Origin: Hypsibius dujardini
Taxonomy: Eukaryota > Tardigrada > Eutardigrada > Parachela > Hypsibiidae
Length of the DNA: 34,630 nt
Assembly (NCBI GenBank): GCA_001579985.1
Contig: LRSR01000936.1
Coordinates: 1 to 34,630 of the forward strand
Direction: 5' to 3'
Both the position numbers and the translations under genes were made by a program. How positions within the stretch are numbered: the stretch's first letter is position 1; every line of letters begins with the position of its first letter. Positions 29,215 to 34,630 of the stretch are shown here, one piece after another. The notes beneath the pieces are model-generated. The model was not told the origin of the DNA and did no database searches. It was given only the letters and a program-made list of their open reading frames with translations.

Positions 29215-30387
29215 CTTTCGTGAAGACCTTCAAAAACTCCCGGTGCGGTGAATTTTGCAGGAACAAAACGTGCGCCAGAAACGTTAAATTAGAATGAGGT
29301 TAAAATAATCTCACGCTGCACGGAAATAAAACAGGATCACATGAAACAGGATCACATGAAAGATAATTCTACATAGAGTCGTGTTTTAATTTTGGCTTCA
29401 CGTAAAGAAGACGTGTGTGCTTGTACTCAAGAGCGCTTTTAGGGCTTCAGCTAAATATCCCTACAGCGCGAAATATTGACTAGATCTAGGTTACTTAACA
29501 CACCTTCTTGCCAAGAGGGATGCGTGGATTTCTAACTAAAAGTTGAACAGAAATTCCCAATTTAAAATTGAACAGAAATTCCCAACTTAAAATTGAACAG
29601 AAATTCCCAACTAGAAACTGGCCAGATGCCGGTCGAAATCTTAGCAATAATTGGTTCAATCTCCCGTTAAATGGCCTTCTATCGGTCCATTGTCCAAATC
29701 TAAATAAAATACCATCAATGAAAAAAGCGCAATCTCCATGATCTGATTCGAACTCTCTCATGTGGAGGAAGGGGGGGGGGTGGGGGTGTGGTCAAATGAG
29801 TCTGAGACTGAGAGTACCCGCCCCATCACAAACGAAGGGATTTATCGTGTATGCGGGGCTGTGATTGGGCATCTTGATACCACGCCCCGTCTCTTCTGTA
29901 GGCTCAGGTTTGTCAGTCTTAGCCCAGGATTGGGAAGAAAAAACCCGAATTAAAATACGTAAAACCGTTTAGTAATTGACCTTTTGGCTTGAGAATTTTT
30001 GTAGTTGATAAGTGCTAAACTTGCAAATGGGAAAAATGAAAGATAAAATAATATTTGTTAACTGTTTCGACTAAACAGTTCTAAGTTTGTCTCAACAGCA
30101 TTCCCGAACCCGGTGATAATCTTGGTGGTCTTAAGTTGAAAAGGCGCGACCACGGGTGCAGACATTTCGATGCATTGTATATAGCCTGCTTCAAAAAGGT
30201 TAAGAATTCTCGGAGTGCTCGGGGAAGAAAAAAGGTCACGTGGCGTCACGCTGTGCTGCTGTCGCATCAGGTGTCTATTAAAGAAAGTTCACAGGCACTT
30301 TTGTTTCAAAAGGCCTTGACCGGTCGATTCGCCATAATGTTGACACTGGAGTTACAAATGTTTGTTAGCCTTTAGGATTCGCCGTAA
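29215..30387. other. Intergenic stretch upstream of the receptor gene
   Basis: Presumed promoter region. It contains a 15-bp direct duplication (ACAGGATCACATGAA) near 29330, a ~28-bp tandem repeat (TTGAACAGAAATTCCCAA, three units, 29540-29612) and a G-homopolymer tract near 29771-29790. No exon is recognised. Confidence 0.5.
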
Positions 30388-30632
30388 TAAAGGTCCGCTC
30401 TCACTGCGCCAGTTTCTGGAAGTCGCTCGAAGGGTACCTTCCAAAGAGTGGGTCCCCGTTGCGGGAAACAACGTAGCGCACGGAATTGTTGCCGCCCGAC
30501 AACGAGAATGTCGACACCAGGGGTTACTTTTAGGCCGCGATGAAAGGAAGCAGTTTGGACCGCTCACGTCAATTGAAAGAAGCGACATTAGTCCAATCGT
30601 ATAGCTGGATCATCAAACTAACGTAAAAGGCT
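30388..30632 (-). pseudogene. Relic of a receptor exon 3 (third paralogue)
   Basis: Fragments in shifting frames match exon 3 of the receptor: SLMIQLYDWTNVASF against the IILMVEHYQWTSIAG region, FHRG, and ATGTHSLEGTLRATS against ATGNQQVENTLRAVS. The end keeps a donor-like GCAGTGAG. Stops and frameshifts show it is dead. The neighbouring microsatellite was duplicated with it. Confidence 0.8.
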
Positions 30633-30763
30633 GACAGGCAGGCAGGCAGGCAGGCTGACAGGCAGCCAGGCAGCCAGGCAGGCAGGCAGGCAGGCAGCCA
30701 GACAGACAGGCAGACAGACAGGCAGATAGGCAGAAAGATAGACAGACAGACAGATAGGCAGAC
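30630..30763. repeat. (CAGG)n/(CAGA)n microsatellite beside the relic exon
   Basis: Same composition and same position relative to exon 3 as the array at 28415-28590. Confidence 0.95.
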
Positions 30764-31012
30764 ACGAAACAAATTCTCATGGAAAAAATGGTTTTAAATA
30801 TCTGTACGTTACTGACATTTCGTGCTCAAGCGCCAATTGATTCAGGAGCGCGAAAATTATTCCTGTCGCAAGGGCTGTAATTTAATGTGCTTCCCCTTCA
30901 GATATTCTTTATTCGCGGAAACTTGGTATATCTGATTTGTGAAATTAGGGACAATGAGCATGTGTTATTGCACTAACCCCCTGGCACACAAAACAAGCAC
31001 CAATTTATTCCG

Positions 31013-31176
31013 TAGCAGGCAAACGCGATGGGTTGAAGCGGTCGGGTGGCGGAGGGCGCCACAAGTGTAAATTGAATGAGTGTTGTTTACAATTTACGCT
31101 TGTGGCGTCCTCCGCCACTCCCCCCCCCCACCGATTCAACCTATGTAGCGATTCAACCCGCCGCGTTTGCCTGCTA
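31013..31176. mobile_element. 164-bp hairpin (foldback) element with TA at both ends
   Basis: Inverted arms start TAGCAGGCAAACGCG, then GGGTTGAA(G/T)CGG and GTGGCGGAGG(G/A)CGCCACAA, and meet at a short loop. The right arm has one extra ~20-bp GGTTGAATCG repetition and a C-tract. It is non-coding. The TA ends suggest a Tc1/mariner-type target, but they are also part of the repeat. Confidence 0.8.
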
Positions 31177-32135
31177 ATCATTTCATCTGAATAATGGGGC
31201 AAAGATTCGGATGGCGTAACATTTTGACGATGCCAAATAGATAAAGCAGGGCAAGTGTGCAGCAGGCATTTCAATAATAATTATAGCGGAAAGGGGGTAA
31301 GGTTAAGATTTCCTCGCGACCAAAGGTCACAGCGAGTACGCGGGTTGACCCTTTTTTTGTCCTAAATAAATTCCATCTAGAATGGAAATTTCCGCGCGGT
31401 CGTACGACGAGAAAACGCGCGATTTCATTCGGCATGTAATTCAGTCATGATTAATGGCAGTATCCGGTGCATTATTTTCATGGTACGACCGATGTGACTG
31501 CCCCATTGTCATCGTTCCTAACGCACCTTGAAGTTTGTACTCTATCAATCAATCAATCAAGAACCATTGACATGTTGTACGTTTGCGACTTGAAATTCAA
31601 TTATCGAGCAAAGGCTGAAATTACACCGTTAATTGATCAATTGCTGAATGTAATCCTATATGAACCGATAAAAGAAATGTATGCGAACCGATAAAAGAAA
31701 TTTATGCTTTATTTCGAAAGAAGACTTAAAGTTCTGTGAGACGTTTGCTCGGTTCGACTTTGGGGCAGGAGCAGGACAGGTGCTATGCATTGGTTTGTTG
31801 CAGCACTTAGAAATTAAGCGTGGCCCTCTTAATGGCAGATTTTGCCAAGTTCGCTGACCCAGATCAAAACTGGTTCACATTTCTCGAAGCAGAGCGTAAG
31901 CAACAAAAAGTTACAACCAAAGTGTGGTTTGACAAATAAGACTACACGTTGTTTGATTGGAGGAATTTCAAACTGGTCTATCGATCAATCAACTCGATGT
32001 GCAAATTACGAATTTCGTTGCGCAAAAATCTTGATTTGTTGTCGTTTTCCTCGATTGATTTCATGTCTGGGGATTCATCAAATTCGAGCTGGCCAAAGAC
32101 ACTTCCATCAAAACCGTGCTGCCCCAGAATTGTGA

Positions 32136-32237
32136 AACAAACTGGTTACTCGGGAGTATTGCGAGGCTTTGTGGGAGAGTATTCCGAACCGCATCGCTGC
32201 AGTCATTGCGAACAAGAGGGCGCGAATCAAGTACTAA
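32136..32237 (+). pseudogene. C-terminal relic of a Tc1/mariner-type transposase
   Basis: The frame ends REYCEALWESIPNRIAAVI-ANKRARIKY and a stop, which matches the usual tail of Tc1-like transposases (C-x-x-L-x-x-S-x-P-x-R-x-x-x-V-I-x-x-K-G-x-x-T-K-Y). No DDE catalytic domain can be read upstream, so it is a fragment. Confidence 0.65.
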
Positions 32238-32753
32238 TCGCTTGATTGATTGTGTCTTTTTGGTTTGAATTTGTCAAGGTAGTCTGTCACCCGTTTTCAG
32301 TTTCCACTGTGCCAAACTGTACGCCAAAGCAAAAGTTTGCAAGTACCCTGCAAGTAGCTGTGGCCAGGACCCGTACAACACTTCTGAGTCTGAAAATGTT
32401 ACAATTTTTTAAAAAAGGTCTCCCTCAGTTTTGTGATGCAGGATTGATCGAATATTTCTGATTTTTTCTTGTGCAGTAAAATGACTTCGATCTAGTTTGC
32501 TGTTTCGGGTTTTTAGATTCGCTTCAAAGTTGAGGGAGATCTGAAATACGGTCCGTGGGACAAAACTATAACAGTATTGGTCCTTAGGTTTTCCGGAACA
32601 ACTTCTGATTCAACTATCTGAATCTCGATTTTGAAAGTGATTCGGATAGCCATCAAAGTGGGCTTTCCAGTGAAATTTTTTTTATCAATAGCACAAGCAA
32701 TTCAAGCGAGGGCTTGCTAAGGTCATTGCCAAACGCTTTCCCGCATCCGTTAA

Positions 32754-34372
32754 TCAGGACGATTTTCCGCGAGGGCTATCGCAAAATGTCTCCATTTTAT
32801 TTTCTATTTTTTTTACTCGTTCAATATTACTGCTCATATATAAAACTGGCATTTTAGGTTCATGTGGCAGTCGGTGTCGCTTACTTCGATTATTTTCCGT
32901 TATAGCCTGGAGGTTATTTTGAACCTGCAGCGTTCCAGCGGACGTGTTGCACTGATAGACGGAGTAACGGACTGCAGATTGGCGGGACGAGAAGGAAGTC
33001 TTCAGGGAGTCAAGCATGGCGCGATGAAATGGTTCTCTCTCGATGGAGCCAATATCAGTCATACTGGCAATGTCCGTCCACCGATACCGCTGCATCATCA
33101 GATTGATGAATCTGCTCATTGAGCTGATCGGATAGACGGACAGGTTTATTCGCTGGGGATAAGCTTGAAAGGTCACACCATTTCCAATGCTGCAACAAAA
33201 ATCAAGCTCTCATTTTCTGTTTTATCTTTCAGGCTTTTTTATTTTTCGGTCAAAAATGGATTTCAATTGAAATTTCCATTATCCATTAAATGAGATATGT
33301 TTTCATTGGAAAAGAATTGTAAGGAGAATTTTAATACCAATCGAAGCGGACTATTTTGGAAGAATAATTAAATTACTGGCTCGTTTATTTTTTGCTAACA
33401 GCTGCGCGTACTTATTTTTCACTGCGGGGAACTTAGTTTTACTTTTTATCTGTGATGGGACATAAATTGAATGTAATTTTTTTGTATAATAGTTGAGGGC
33501 AGTAGCTTGAGGCTCACACTTGAGATCGTGGAAATTAGTCATTGGGAGAAAGTTTAAAAGTTTATTAATTTCATTTAATACTTAAACTAAAATGTCCTCA
33601 GTTTAAATTAAGCGAATATTTAAAAATTAAGTGTGATTAAAATTAAGTGCCCGCAGACAAACTAAGTGTCCGCAGGGATCACCTTTCTTTTTTCGAACAA
33701 CTGAAATCTAATCTCACTTCTAACCTGCATGAGTATAAAATGTCCAGATCTAGAACGAAATAGATCGAACGGTTTGAGATTGTGATAATCAGGAAGAAAA
33801 GGCGTCTGCTCATTACTTTTGCTGATTCGGGCTGCATTCGCCTGTTCTCGTGAACCTGTCACAGAACATCGTAAGGATAAATAAATACGCTACCGTAATC
33901 TTCCGATCATCTCAAGGGACACTTTTTTGCCCTACCAGTTAATTTGATCCAGCCCGGATCTTATCTGTTCATCACCGTTTGCTCTTGTTCACCTACAATC
34001 AATCAATCGACTGTTCAATGTCTGCGTCCAGAAATTCCGCTTGATCAGTCAATCAATCGCTATGAACTTGCTGTTAAATTTCAACCAATCACGACACAGT
34101 GAATCCGATTGAACACTCAACCGATGACTGTAGGGGGTGGGGCTTAATTGTCCCTTGAGATCGGGAGATTACGGTATACGTTTAGTGGCTGTTTCGGTGA
34201 GAATTATACATGGGCAAATGAGTGCCAAGTTCTTATCTCTTCCACCGACGTCGCGGAAGAAGAATCCAGCCACAAGGTCCTCCGCGTCGTATTCCAGCGA
34301 AAACTGCGTTGCTGTTTCCGATGCGCTCGGAAGCGATGTGTGAGTGAAACTGAAAAAGCGACCGTAGTGCTC
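32754..34372 (-). CDS. Partial paralogue of the ANF-type receptor, truncated at both ends
   Basis: Exons (minus) 34372-34210, 33749-33725 (microexon) and 33189-32885 have GT..AG borders and the same phases as the complete receptor. They encode EHYGRFFSFTHTSLPS, FSLEYDAEDLVAGFFF, LDILYSCS, and INLSVYPISSMSRFINLMMQ followed by RYRWTD. Beyond 32885 a 39-nt in-frame intron or read-through gives LYMSSNIERVKKI, equivalent to exon 4 of the complete gene, and a stop at 32754. The first exon with a signal peptide would lie beyond the window, and exons 5-11 are not found before the next relic. It may be a pseudogene or a secreted fragment. Intron 1 contains MITE copy 2. Confidence 0.65.
33891..34176. 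mobile_element. TA-flanked MITE, copy 2
   Basis: Close in sequence to 25511-25794 (I estimate close to 90% identity by eye) and in the same orientation. The ends read inward TACCGTAATCTTCCGATCAT and TACCGTAATCTCCCGATCTC, each followed by CAAGGGACA-like sequence. It sits in intron 1 of the partial receptor paralogue. Confidence 0.87.
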
Positions 34373-34449
34373 CTACACAAAGAGAAGGATAAATTAACAA
34401 TCGTACCCAAAAAAGGACTGTCGCATTACTGTTTGTTCGAACAACAGCT

Positions 34450-34630
34450 TTGCATTTAAATAAAATAAAAGTAAAAATTGTATTTCTCGCCGATATTTAG
34501 TGACATATATTTTAAATATATTTAAATTGATCTGCATGGAATTAGAATTAATAATATATTAAATTACCAATTAAGTAAATACTAAATTAAAAATTAATTA
34601 AATATTAAATTATTAATTAATTAAATATTA
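34450..34630. other. AT-rich tail of the window
   Basis: TTAATTAAATATTA-type low-complexity sequence with no gene. The upstream exons of the partial receptor, if present, lie further right. Confidence 0.7.

Larger units (their letters stand above)
30764..32753. other. Stretch with small elements but no intact gene
   Basis: It holds the hairpin element 31013-31176, a tandem pair GAACCGATAAAAGAAAT (about 31663-31700) and a Tc1/mariner relic near 32136-32237. No receptor exons beyond exon 4 of the paralogue are found. Confidence 0.5.

Noticed and set aside
29495-29953. Frames of 88 and 63 codons on opposite strands near 29762
   Set aside because: One spans the TTGAACAGAAATTCCC tandem repeat and the other a G-tract; neither has domain or splice support.
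31829-31939. Short frame starting MADFAKFADPDQNWFTF
   Set aside because: Only 36 codons and no recognised family. It may belong to the decayed transposon whose transposase tail lies 200 bp downstream, but no alignment supports this.

Overview
This is eukaryotic (metazoan) DNA from an invertebrate: five or more genes are interrupted by introns with GT..AG borders, and the products are animal proteins (executioner caspase, WAP-type cysteine-rich secreted peptides, the DEAH helicase DHX33, a natriuretic-peptide-receptor-like protein). A tardigrade or another small ecdysozoan would fit, but nothing seen here proves it. Most introns carry (ATCA/TGAT)n-seeded microsatellites or minisatellites.

Layout. 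1041-4731 (+): a five-exon caspase-3/7-like gene with a long inverted repeat in intron 2. 5786-6714 (+) and 17024-18113 (+): two paralogous three-exon genes for secreted eight-cysteine WAP-like peptides. Between them lies 6819-15521, an 8.7-kb palindrome whose arms end in a shared ~26-bp terminus (GTAGTTAC...) and are flanked by an 8-bp direct repeat TTCCGTCA, so it looks like one transposed unit. Each arm holds a divergently transcribed gene of the endonuclease/exonuclease/phosphatase (EEP) fold. The right copy (12432-14777) is intact and has ~410 residues of repetitive coiled coil inserted inside the catalytic domain. The left copy (7411-9688, minus) lacks the coiled coil, is broken by a 1.07-kb transposon and a frameshift, and has lost its poly(A) signal. 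A second small transposon sits in the left arm, and the right arm preserves its empty site.

18700-23347 (-): a complete seven-exon DHX33-like helicase (734 aa), whose introns are filled with tandem arrays and whose 5' end has been tandemly duplicated. 23865-29214 (-): a complete eleven-exon, 530-aa receptor with a signal peptide, an ANF-receptor (PBP1-like) ectodomain, one membrane span and a 34-residue tail. It resembles the clearance receptor NPR-C and has no cyclase domain; it includes 25-nt and 44-nt microexons. 30388-30632 is a dead exon of a paralogue, and 32754-34372 (-) holds exons of a further paralogue running towards the right edge. Several MITE-like elements (10284-11005, 24358-24860, 25511-25794, 33891-34176, 31013-31176) and a Tc1/mariner transposase relic (near 32136-32237) lie among these genes.

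The genes do not form an operon or pathway. The window reads as ordinary housekeeping and secreted-protein genes invaded by repeats, with the EEP palindrome as the most unusual object.
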